Assembly (NCBI GenBank): GCA_964604155.1
Contig: CAZRXY010000122.1
Location: 1-12,815 of the forward strand
Source: Stygibacter sp964604155
Lineage (GTDB): Bacteria; Cloacimonadota; Cloacimonadia; Cloacimonadales; TCS61
Direction of reading: 5' to 3'
DNA length: 12,815 bases
Shown here: one piece after another, positions 1 to 7,020 of the stretch
Numbering within the stretch: position 1 is the first letter of the stretch
Layout of the letters: every line of letters begins with the position of its first letter
Made by a program: the position numbers and the translations under genes
Notes under the pieces: model-generated
What the model saw: the letters and a program-made list of their open reading frames with translations, nothing else
What the model was told of the DNA's origin: nothing
The model's database searches: none

Positions 1-165
1 CCGCTATAAATCAGACAAATAGCCGGTGACATTATGGTAACAATTCATTTGTGTAGCCTATATTATTATGTGTCATGTAATTATAGATATGATGATATAG
101 ATAAATCGCAAATCATAGTTTTTTTGGGGGGACTTGGGACTGGGGATTGGGGATTGGGGTGCTGC
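1..165 (+). repeat. Dispersed repeat, copy A, ending in G-rich heptamer array
   Basis: This segment is a diverged direct copy of 12387-12612. Positions 12-42 match 12398-12428 at all 31 bases. The shared head has a -10-like TATAAA at 5-10 and two GGTRACA motifs (25-31 and 36-42) separated by TTAT, an 11-base period. An AT-rich middle, conserved at a rough estimate of 70%, leads into a G-rich tail at 126-159 built from units such as GGGGATT. That tail has five runs of three or more G with short loops and fits a G-quadruplex pattern. The left edge may extend beyond the window. Confidence 0.85.
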
Positions 166-224
166 TTCCTTGAAAAAGTGGACTCAGAAAAAATGAAATG
201 AGTTCATATTGGAATCAGAAATTG

Positions 225-317
225 CCATGGGTACACCCGTGAGAAATGATAAAAAAGTCTGCTGGGTGGGGCGAGGGAGGTGTGTGTTGTTTTCAAATCC
301 ATGGGTACACCCGTTGG
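225..317. repeat. Two copies of a short hairpin motif (CCATGGGTACACCCGT)
   Basis: The same 16-base motif occurs at 225-240 and 299-314. Each copy is a dyad, GGGT-AC-ACCC, that extends outward through one G-T wobble. A weaker relative, CACGGGTTTCAACTACCGG, follows at 329-347. The copies lie about 74 bases apart in non-coding DNA. Function is unknown; they resemble short palindromic intergenic repeats. Confidence 0.6.
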
Positions 318-403
318 AAAGAGACTGACACGGGTTTCAACTACCGGTCTTACTACTACATAAATTTGGGATAAATCCCGATTAGGGGAAGGGGTATCGC
401 CAA

Positions 404-433
404 CCCCGAGCTAAAAGCTCGGGGCTATTCATT
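404..433. repeat. Perfect 9-bp stem-loop, intergenic repeat element copy 1
   Basis: CCCCGAGCT (404-412) pairs perfectly with AGCTCGGGG (416-424) around an AAA loop and is followed by CTATTCATT. A diverged copy lies at 6745-6773, and both are preceded at similar distance by GGGGAAGGGG. No T-tract follows directly and no gene ends here, so it reads as a dispersed palindromic element rather than a terminator. Confidence 0.6.
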
Positions 434-434
434 T

Positions 435-641
435 TCTCATCACTCCTCACTCCTCACTTCTCACTTCTCACTCATCACATCTTACTTCTCACTCCTCACT
501 TCTCACTTCTCACTTCTCACTTCTCACTTCTCACTTCTCACTCATCACATCTCACTTCTCACTTCTTACTTCTCACTCCTCACTTCTCACTTCTCACTTC
601 TCACTTCTCACTTCTCACTCCTCACTTCTCACTTCTCACTG
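435..641. repeat. Heptamer tandem array (TCACTTC)n
   Basis: About 205 bases are made almost entirely of seven-base units, mainly TCACTTC, with variants TCACTCC, TTACTTC and ATCACAT. The + strand contains no G across the whole array, an extreme strand asymmetry. The variant block CTCATCACAT recurs at 471-480 and 541-550, exactly 70 bases apart (ten heptamers), so there is a partial higher-order repeat. The array differs in sequence from the G-rich arrays at 126-159 and 12527-12612 but shares the period of seven. It lacks the spacer structure of a CRISPR array. Confidence 0.9.
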
Positions 642-851
642 TTCACCGTAATTATGGCATCCCCCTGGTTTTATAATTATTGGTATTGTTAAATGATTCA
701 TATTATGTGAGATAAAGGTTGTTGTCAAGGTCAATCATTGCGAAGGTCATTCGACCATTCGCAAGGTTTTGGATGAGGGACTTTCTTCAATCTAAGTTAC
801 CTTGGTGTCGACCAATAACTTCATAGGTTCGATATTCCAAACTAACAAATA

Positions 852-870
852 AATTCCGTGGGTATGCTAT
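852..870 (+). promoter_or_regulatory. Upstream promoter element, copy 1 (degenerate)
   Basis: AATTCCGTGGGTATGCTAT matches the 19-bp element at 6590-6608 and 11973-11991 (minus strand there) at 15 of 19 bases. It ends 13 bases before the -35 box of the EF-G-like gene. All three copies point toward their promoter and have A/T-rich sequence just upstream. It may be a regulator binding site or a promoter extension; this is inferred from recurrence and position only. Confidence 0.5.
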
Positions 871-883
871 TCTAAAGTTGTTA

Positions 884-912
884 TTGACATTATTTACCGG
901 ATTCACGATATT
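884..912 (+). promoter_or_regulatory. Sigma70-type promoter of the EF-G-like gene
   Basis: A perfect -35 TTGACA (884-889) and a -10-like GATATT (907-912) are separated by 17 bases. Transcription would start near 919 and give a leader of about 47 bases before the ATG at 966. Confidence 0.6.
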
Positions 913-965
913 GGTATTTATTGTCCTAAGTTAGATAGAAAAAATATAAATATAGCGAGGGAAAG

Positions 966-3029
966 ATGAAGAAATATGAGATGAGCCAAATTCGCAATGT
1001 AGCATTTGTAGGTGGCAGTGGCAGTGGCAAGACCACACTTTGTGAGCACATACTTCATGCGGCAAAGAAGACTTCCCGGATTGGACGAGTAGAAGACGGC
1101 AACACGGTGATGGATTACACGCAGGAGGAGATAGACAAAGGCATGTCGATGTCAATTTCCATAGCGAATTTTGAATGGAAACACAATAAGATAAACCTGA
1201 TAGACACCCCGGGTACAGCGGATTTTGCAGCGGACCAGCTATCTGCCAGTCAGGCAGTGGAGAATCTATTATTTGTGGCGAATGCGGCAGCGACGAGTTT
1301 TGAAGTGGGTTTAGAGCAGGCAATGGAATTACTTGCTGAAGCAGATTGTGCTCGGTCTTTAATAGTAAATGGCATGGATAGAGAAGGTGCAGATTTTAAT
1401 AAAGTGCTTGAATTGATCAGAGAGAATTCTGATTATAATCCGGTGCCTTTGCTTTATCCGATAGGTTCAGAATCGAGATTTGAGGGAGTGGTAGATATTG
1501 TGAAAGGCAGGGCTTATATCAAAGGAGAGCCGGCAGAGATTCCGTCAAATCTTGTTGATGTGATAGAGGAATCCCGCATGTCTTTGATGGAGGCAGTAGC
1601 TGAGAGTGATGATAAATTGCTGGAGAGATATTTTGAAGCAGGTGAGCTCACAGATGACGAACTGTCAAAAGGGATAAAGAAAGCAATTTCCAATGGCTCG
1701 CTATTTCCTGCTTTTGCGGTATCAGCGGTAGAAAATCTTGATTTAAGTGCATTGATGAATGCCATCACGGACTATCTGCCGTCACCGGCAGAGATGAAAG
1801 AGATAAAGATCATATCAGATAACGAAGAGCAGGAATTGATTTGTTCACCGGATGGGAAACTAATGGCCTATGCTTTCAAGCTTTCGAGTGATGCAAATCT
1901 GGGAGAGATTGCGTATGTACGCGTATTTTCGAGCAAGCTGACTGCGGCACTTGATGTATATATTCCGGAGAAGGAAGCTAAGGATCGGATAGGCACGATG
2001 TCATTTTTTATGGGCAAGAACCGTTCGGAGACAGAGGAGATATGTGCGGGAGATATAGGTGGTTTGGTAAAAGTGAAAGCGATCAGATCATTTAATTCTA
2101 TAGTAAAGCCAGGGACAACGATCCGAAAGAAGACGATCACATTGCCAACTCCGGTTTTCTGGCAGGCGATAAAAGCAGTAAATCAGAAAGATGAGGACAA
2201 AATAGGCGGAGGCTTGACGAAGCTTCTTGATGAGGATCCCACTTTGAATCTTAGCATGAATACAGAAGCCAGTGAATATGTACTTTCGGGTATAGGGGAT
2301 CAGCAGATACAGCTTGTACTCAAGAAATTATTGAGTCGCTTTAAAATTGAGGCTTCGCTGCAGATTCCCTCGGTTAATTACCGTGAGACCTTAAAGGGCT
2401 CTACAATTGATGTAAATTATAAACACAAGAAGCAGTCCGGTGGACGGGGTCAATATGCAGAGGTATATTTCCGCGTTTCTCCCCGAGAGCGAGGAGAAGG
2501 TTTTGAATTTAAGAATTCCGTAGTAGGGGGCACGATTCCGTCGGGATATATTCCTGCCATAGAAAAAGGTCTCAAGGAAGTATTGGGAAAGGGAATAATT
2601 TCCGGTAATCCGATAGTTGATATCACAGTAGATGTATATTTTGGCAGTTATCATGATGTGGATTCCTCAGAGATGGCATTTAAGATTGCCTCCTGGCAGG
2701 CACTCAAGAAAGCTTTTTCAGAGGGGCAGCCAATTTTATTAGAGCCCATACACGAGGTGCAGGTGATAATTCCCAATGAATACATGGGTGACGTAATGGG
2801 TGACATTTCCACAAGGCGTGGACGCATCAGCGGCATGGAACAAAAGGGAAGAAAGCAGATTCTTAATGCTACTATTCCGCTATCTGAGCTTTATAACTAT
2901 TATCCTGCCTTAAAATCACTAACTCAGGGTCGCGGAAAATTTATTCAGAGCTTTTCACACTACGAGAAAGTGCCTGATGAAGTAGCACAGAAAGTTATTG
3001 CTGCTTATGAAAGTGATGATGAGAATTAG
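966..3029 (+). CDS. EF-G-like translational GTPase (EF-G2 type)
   Basis: This 687-residue protein has the five-domain plan of elongation factor G and most resembles the secondary 'EF-G-like/EF-G2' family (Thermus TTHA1498 type) rather than canonical FusA. The GTPase domain has a P-loop GGSGSGKT (16-23) and DTPG (80-83). Three signature residues differ: switch I reads GMSM instead of GITI (Ser61 for Thr), the catalytic His after DTPG is Thr84, and the NKxD guanine motif is NGMD (135-138). Domain II lies near 300-385, domain III near 395-470, domain IV near 475-595 and domain V to the end. The domain IV tip GSYHDVDSSE, with His563, is intact, so ribosome binding is plausible. The start is preceded by GAGGGA at 957-962; Met6 is a weaker alternative. 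The gene stands alone with its own promoter and terminator. Its role in translation is inferred from the family; GTP turnover may be unusual. Confidence 0.9.
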   Translation: MKKYEMSQIRNVAFVGGSGSGKTTLCEHILHAAKKTSRIGRVEDGNTVMDYTQEEIDKGMSMSISIANFEWKHNKINLIDTPGTADFAADQLSASQAVENLLFVANAAATSFEVGLEQAMELLAEADCARSLIVNGMDREGADFNKVLELIRENSDYNPVPLLYPIGSESRFEGVVDIVKGRAYIKGEPAEIPSNLVDVIEESRMSLMEAVAESDDKLLERYFEAGELTDDELSKGIKKAISNGSLFPAFAVSAVENLDLSALMNAITDYLPSPAEMKEIKIISDNEEQELICSPDGKLMAYAFKLSSDANLGEIAYVRVFSSKLTAALDVYIPEKEAKDRIGTMSFFMGKNRSETEEICAGDIGGLVKVKAIRSFNSIVKPGTTIRKKTITLPTPVFWQAIKAVNQKDEDKIGGGLTKLLDEDPTLNLSMNTEASEYVLSGIGDQQIQLVLKKLLSRFKIEASLQIPSVNYRETLKGSTIDVNYKHKKQSGGRGQYAEVYFRVSPRERGEGFEFKNSVVGGTIPSGYIPAIEKGLKEVLGKGIISGNPIVDITVDVYFGSYHDVDSSEMAFKIASWQALKKAFSEGQPILLEPIHEVQVIIPNEYMGDVMGDISTRRGRISGMEQKGRKQILNATIPLSELYNYYPALKSLTQGRGKFIQSFSHYEKVPDEVAQKVIAAYESDDEN

Positions 3030-3056
3030 AGACTAAAAAAAGAGAATAGAAATAAT

Positions 3057-3094
3057 AAACAAGGGGCTGTTTTTTACAGCCCCTTGTTTTTTTT
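3057..3094. terminator. Bidirectional rho-independent terminator
   Basis: A perfect 14-bp stem (3057-3070 with 3076-3089) closes a TTTTT loop and runs into eight T on the + strand. It lies 27 bases after the EF-G-like stop and directly abuts the stop codon (3095-3097) of the convergent deiminase gene. On the minus strand it is followed by moderately T-rich sequence, so it probably ends both transcripts. Confidence 0.9.
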
Positions 3095-5530
3095 CTATTT
3101 AAGGAGAATTAGTTTTTTTTGTACCTGTTTTAAAGGGGTATCGAAATGAAGCAGATATACACCGCTTGCCAGGTGGTCTGCCTGCCAGACGATATCATAT
3201 ACGCCTGCTGCCATTTCATTATCGATCAGGCTATCCACCAATTGACCTTTCACATTATAGACTTTTAGTTTTACGTGCGAGATTTCTGCCAGAGTGAAGC
3301 TTATATTGGTTTGGGGGTTAAAGGGATTTGGAAAGGCAATCAGGGAACTTACTGGCTGAGTGATCTGATCATCTAACACAGGCATAGACAACACGGTCAA
3401 TTGTACAGGGATAATCTCCTCGCCTTCTTCCCAGCTAACAACTATATTACAGTAATAATCGCCATCGATTAAATTTGCCGGTTCAAATATAATTTCCAAA
3501 TCATCAGTTTCCTGTGCCCAGAGGTCACCCCCGTATTGACTGGCAGTTATCCAGTTCACTGGACCGGCGTAGATTTCCAGAGTGATATCACCGCTGGTAG
3601 AATGCGGTGCTGCTCCATAGCCATCGCCGGCAATAATCCAATTGAGCTGAGCATTACCGGAGAAGTCGGGAGCGACGAGAATTTCAACAGTGCTCGTAGC
3701 AGATTGACCACCTTGAAGAACGCCCCAGCCGCTGACGGTTTCACCAAACCAGTTAATTGTGGCTCCGTTACCCTGAGATCCATCATATACCATTGCTCCA
3801 CCTGAGCCTCCCACAAAATCTGTGGCATTAATCACATCAAAGCCCGTCGGGAATTCTATATTGACTTCATTTAGCCATTCATTATCGGGGCTTTCGTTAT
3901 GCACGGTGAAATTTAGCGAAATCGTTTCGCCCGGGCTAAAGAATTCGCTATCGCAGCTCACATAGCTTCCAGACACGTCGCGGTTGAGAGCCAGGAATTG
4001 CAGACTATAATTGATCACTCCTCCTCCGCTATTGGTGATTTGCAGGTTTCTTGTTTCAATCTCCCAGGGTCTCATGACGAGTTCAAATTCCGAGGGATTA
4101 ATGCTTAATTGGGGCTGTAAATCTCCGCCGGCATAATAGACATGCGGGTCTGGTTCTCCAATAAAGGGATGAGTAGCGATATTTGCGGCAGCATCAATGG
4201 CTTCTATATAGTATGAAACCTGGGATCCTGCCGGATGGGCGGGAATATCTGCTTCATAAATATTATCTTCCGTATTGCTCATTAAAACCTGATTATAATC
4301 ACTTCCGCCTACTTTATAGTACAGGAAAATCTCGTTTTCTATAAGTTCTTCTCCGCTATAGGCAGTGATATTTGCGCTCACGGAACGGACTATATCTGCC
4401 GGTTGCTCTTCCAGGAGTGGTAGATGATGAATATAAAGCATCTGACGGTCTGCAATACCTTTGGTGCGGCAATGCAAGGCATCCGTAGATTCCCAGCCTG
4501 CTCCTCCGGCGGTCACGCCAACTATGGTATAACCCGGCATAGCAGCCTGATAACTTTCAATTGCCTGATTATCATATTGACTGCCGGTGACAGGCAGATA
4601 AACGTATTCATTTAAGATCAGCGAATTAGTGTATGGCTGATTATTTGGAGTATATACTCTGAATACCTGAAAATTATTGCCATAGGAAGAGGTTTGACTG
4701 GCAAAATAAGAGGCTGTTTGTTCGATAGCATTATATTGAGGATGGCTGGCTGGTACTTCGCGGATTAAGATTTTATCTACGTCCAAAAATTTTCCCCAGC
4801 AATCAATGTGGTCAATATAGGTATTATTGGGGTCATCGACCACGAAATAGGTGTGAATGCCCAGGTAATCGAGCATCCGCTGGTCAACCTCGCTATCGGG
4901 AATAGTGTTTTCATCATAAACCAGCGTAGTGGAAGCTGCTATACCGTAGCCATCTGTCATATAGTTTCCGCCAGTATGGATTACGTTCATACCATATAAA
5001 TCAATTTCCAGGAATTCTGCCATTTCGATGGGGATATCATTGTCATTTGGTCTTGGGCGGTTATATGGGAAATTGGCAATAGCAAATGAGCCCTCGCCAT
5101 CAATGATGTACCAGGGACCATAATCCCTTGTCCAATAACTGTCTGAGGCAGCTATCAAAAAATCACAATTATCTGTATTTACCCCTGAAGAATTATACTG
5201 GTTAAGGACTGTGTTCTGCTGCGAGGTACTGCTCACAATAGTGACCACTTTTGTATGCTGGCTCATAGCGGCAATCAAACTTAGAGGTATGCCGAAGGGA
5301 TAGCGGATAAGCACGCCTTCCATTTTTTCAAATTCTGCCACATTATGCACAGGACCTGCTGGAGGGTCTGTTTCATAGAAATCCCTGCCTACTTCGTCCC
5401 AGCGAGCCGCCTCTGCCTCTGAAAGCCAGTGCGTTAGAGGAAACGGGTCTTTTTCCAGGTTATCTATCTTCTGCACTCCTGTCAAAATTCCCAAACTTAG
5501 CAGCAACAAGGCTAAAAACATCTGCTTCAT
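3095..5530 (-). CDS. Secreted peptidylarginine deiminase, PPAD-like, with T9SS sorting domain
   Basis: This 811-residue protein should convert peptidyl-arginine to citrulline outside the cell. A signal peptide covers about 1-18. The deiminase domain (about 50-372) follows P. gingivalis PPAD, as I recall it, almost motif for motif: NPPAGP-like DPPAGP (55-60), RYPFGIP (76-82), WTRD with Asp136 (PPAD D130), NRPRPND with Arg158 and Arg160 (R152, R154), HID with His241 and Asp243 (H236, D238), and Cys354 in ALHCRT (C351). The paired arginines bind the substrate's terminal carboxylate in PPAD, so a preference for C-terminal Arg is inferred. An Ig-like domain (about 375-465, with YPFIGEPDP-like HPFIGEPDP) also matches PPAD. 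Residues 470-715 add a BACON-like domain with an inserted module. A T9SS type A sorting domain starts at FPNPFNP (733) and runs to the end. Start: ATG with SD AAAGGAGT. It lies 13 bases after the VWA lipoprotein gene, probably in one operon. Agmatine deiminase is unlikely given the arginine pair and the export signals. Confidence 0.92.
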   Translation of the reverse strand: MKQMFLALLLLSLGILTGVQKIDNLEKDPFPLTHWLSEAEAARWDEVGRDFYETDPPAGPVHNVAEFEKMEGVLIRYPFGIPLSLIAAMSQHTKVVTIVSSTSQQNTVLNQYNSSGVNTDNCDFLIAASDSYWTRDYGPWYIIDGEGSFAIANFPYNRPRPNDNDIPIEMAEFLEIDLYGMNVIHTGGNYMTDGYGIAASTTLVYDENTIPDSEVDQRMLDYLGIHTYFVVDDPNNTYIDHIDCWGKFLDVDKILIREVPASHPQYNAIEQTASYFASQTSSYGNNFQVFRVYTPNNQPYTNSLILNEYVYLPVTGSQYDNQAIESYQAAMPGYTIVGVTAGGAGWESTDALHCRTKGIADRQMLYIHHLPLLEEQPADIVRSVSANITAYSGEELIENEIFLYYKVGGSDYNQVLMSNTEDNIYEADIPAHPAGSQVSYYIEAIDAAANIATHPFIGEPDPHVYYAGGDLQPQLSINPSEFELVMRPWEIETRNLQITNSGGGVINYSLQFLALNRDVSGSYVSCDSEFFSPGETISLNFTVHNESPDNEWLNEVNIEFPTGFDVINATDFVGGSGGAMVYDGSQGNGATINWFGETVSGWGVLQGGQSATSTVEILVAPDFSGNAQLNWIIAGDGYGAAPHSTSGDITLEIYAGPVNWITASQYGGDLWAQETDDLEIIFEPANLIDGDYYCNIVVSWEEGEEIIPVQLTVLSMPVLDDQITQPVSSLIAFPNPFNPQTNISFTLAEISHVKLKVYNVKGQLVDSLIDNEMAAGVYDIVWQADHLASGVYLLHFDTPLKQVQKKLILLK

Positions 5531-5543
5531 TAATACTCCTTTA

Positions 5544-6506
5544 TTATTGATTATCTATCAATTTATAGCGTAGTAATCTTGGAGCGGCAATAATTTGACT
5601 GCTACGTGTATAGCTAACCTGATAAACATTGGATACGGACTGAGCAAAAAACTGGAACACCTTTCGCAGATCGTTTTTTGAAGAAGTGAGGCGGTATTGA
5701 CCATTAACAGCCAGGAGCTGCAAAATGGTGCTATTCACTCCACCTTTACCCTGCAATCCCATAGTGTAGCTGCGAATGCCCAGATCATTTATATCCTCTA
5801 CAAGCTCTGCCGGGGTGGAGAGTGAATAATTATCTCTGCCGTCTGTGAAAGTGACCAGAGCTCTACCATCTACTTCAAGAAGCGAAAGCCTCTCTATACC
5901 GTGTGCCATTGCATCATACATTTTTGTATATGGTCCCATTTCCTGTTCATATATAAAATTTTCTATAACCGCAATATTTGTCATTGGTTCCAGAGAATGT
6001 ATAACATCAGAAAAACAAACTACGCCTATGCGTGCTTCCGGTGAATTTTCCGAAACGATTCTTACAAATTCTACCGCATAATTTAACACATCATTGAAAT
6101 CTGAGCCTAAGCTTTCACTCACATCCAGCACTAAAACGACTCCTAATTGAGTTAAATTACCGAATTCTACAGAAAATTCGGGGTACCAGATCCACACATC
6201 ATCTACTTTCTCTTCCACTTCCACCTGATCGATGAAATAGTTCTCTTCGGTTGAGTATAGTGAGAGATTATTCATTGTGATTTTGATATCTGGAATATTA
6301 ACCTCATATTCCACAATTCCGTCAAAATACACTTCACTGTCCGATAAATCCGAAGAGATATTGAATTCGGGATTACTGCCAGTGGAATTTGTGAATTCAC
6401 CATAAAGATAAAACACCAGATCGCTGTCATTAGATCGAGAACAACCGCTCATCATGCTAAGTATCAGCACAAATAATGCTAATCCCCGCCACAATCTTTG
6501 TCTCAT
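5544..6506 (-). CDS. VWA-domain lipoprotein
   Basis: This 320-residue protein has a signal peptide ending in a lipobox, MSGC, with Cys22 as the probable lipidation site, so it should be anchored in a membrane facing the periplasm or the cell surface. Residues about 30-115 form an unassigned beta-rich region. A von Willebrand factor A domain covers about 120-300, with a complete MIDAS metal site: DVSES (Asp128, Ser130, Ser132), Thr194 and Asp222 in TFTDGRD. Such domains bind partner proteins through a metal ion. The start has a strong SD, AGGAGGA, four bases upstream. It is the first gene of a pair with the PPAD-like deiminase, transcribed from the promoter at 6546-6574. A role in anchoring or assisting the deiminase is only suggested by this pairing. 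Confidence 0.85.
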   Translation of the reverse strand: MRQRLWRGLALFVLILSMMSGCSRSNDSDLVFYLYGEFTNSTGSNPEFNISSDLSDSEVYFDGIVEYEVNIPDIKITMNNLSLYSTEENYFIDQVEVEEKVDDVWIWYPEFSVEFGNLTQLGVVLVLDVSESLGSDFNDVLNYAVEFVRIVSENSPEARIGVVCFSDVIHSLEPMTNIAVIENFIYEQEMGPYTKMYDAMAHGIERLSLLEVDGRALVTFTDGRDNYSLSTPAELVEDINDLGIRSYTMGLQGKGGVNSTILQLLAVNGQYRLTSSKNDLRKVFQFFAQSVSNVYQVSYTRSSQIIAAPRLLRYKLIDNQ

Positions 6507-6545
6507 TTATTCCTCCTGTTTGGGAGTCTATTCTTTTACCCAGCC

Positions 6546-6574
6546 ATTATTTTGTCTGCCGGCATCTTAGTCAA
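6546..6574 (-). promoter_or_regulatory. Promoter of the VWA lipoprotein-deiminase operon
   Basis: Reading on the minus strand, TTGACT (6574-6569) and AATAAT (6551-6546) are separated by exactly 17 bases. The predicted start near 6539 gives a leader of about 33 bases ending in the AGGAGGA ribosome site at 6511-6517. Confidence 0.6.
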
Positions 6575-6589
6575 GCCTAATTGCAATCC

Positions 6590-6608
6590 CTGGCATACGC
6601 CCGGAATT
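6590..6608 (-). promoter_or_regulatory. Upstream promoter element, copy 2
   Basis: AATTCCGGGCGTATGCCAG on the minus strand is identical over 19 bases to 11991-11973. It ends 15 bases before the -35 box of the VWA-deiminase operon. It contains a small imperfect dyad, GGC-ATAC-GCC in + strand reading. Confidence 0.6.
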
Positions 6609-6690
6609 AATTTAGGTGCATGGCTGATATGTTGAAATTCAGGTTAAAACGCCGTGGATACAGAAACGACACCCCTTGCTTGCTCTCCTT

Positions 6691-6773
6691 CCCGTTGATA
6701 GCGAAGCCGTCAACGGGCTGGGGAAGGGGGGGGGGTGCGATGATCCCCGAACTGAAGCTTTGGGCAATTCATT
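6691..6773. repeat. Intergenic hairpin element, copy 2, with G10 tract
   Basis: CCCGTTGA (6691-6698) pairs with TCAACGGG (6710-6717). It is followed by GGGGAAGG and a run of ten G (6726-6735), then CCCCGAACT...TTGGGCAATTCATT (6745-6773), a diverged copy of the element at 404-433. A faint relative of the 19-bp promoter element may sit at 6829-6850. I see no gene in the 6507-7020 spacer. Confidence 0.55.
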
Positions 6774-6970
6774 CATAAATAGAGAGATAGGTAACTTTTT
6801 GATATTAGCTGGTATATTTGCTATCTCACTGGCACATGCCTGCCGAATAAAGCGTTTTCATGGAATAATGCATTTTTCAGGTTAATATTAAATTTGTCCG
6901 GTGTATAGTGTAGCCTGTGTAATCCCGATATTATCAATAAACAATCAATCCGGTTAATTTAGAAAAAGGC

Positions 6971-6996
6971 AAGGTCATCAGAAATATGATGACCTT
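6971..6996 (-). terminator. Rho-independent terminator of the S1 gene
   Basis: A perfect 10-bp stem (6971-6980 with 6987-6996) has a six-base loop. On the minus strand it is followed by GCCTTTTTCT. It lies 25 bases beyond the S1 stop codon. Confidence 0.8.
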
Positions 6997-7020
6997 ACTA
7001 TCTATTAAAGAAGTATGTAT

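Larger units (their letters stand above)
642..965. other. Gene-free leader region upstream of the EF-G-like gene
   Basis: No plausible coding region is seen here. The stretch holds a hairpin: TTGCGAAGGTC (738-748), loop ATTC, then GACC and TTCGCAA (753-764) with one bulged A. It is followed by a 19-bp promoter-associated element at 852-870 and the promoter at 884-912. The predicted transcript leader of about 45 bases shows no other structure I can identify. Confidence 0.5.

Noticed and set aside
435..641. Possible CRISPR array
   Set aside because: The unit is seven bases with no unique spacers and no cas genes nearby.
3095..5530. Agmatine deiminase as the enzyme identity
   Set aside because: Export signal, T9SS domain, Ig-like domain and the NRPRPND arginine pair fit PPAD and not the cytosolic agmatine enzymes.
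6676..6885. 69-codon open frame in the VWA-S1 spacer
   Set aside because: It starts at TTG, runs through a hairpin and a G10 tract, and has no ribosome site; it is an accident of repeat sequence.
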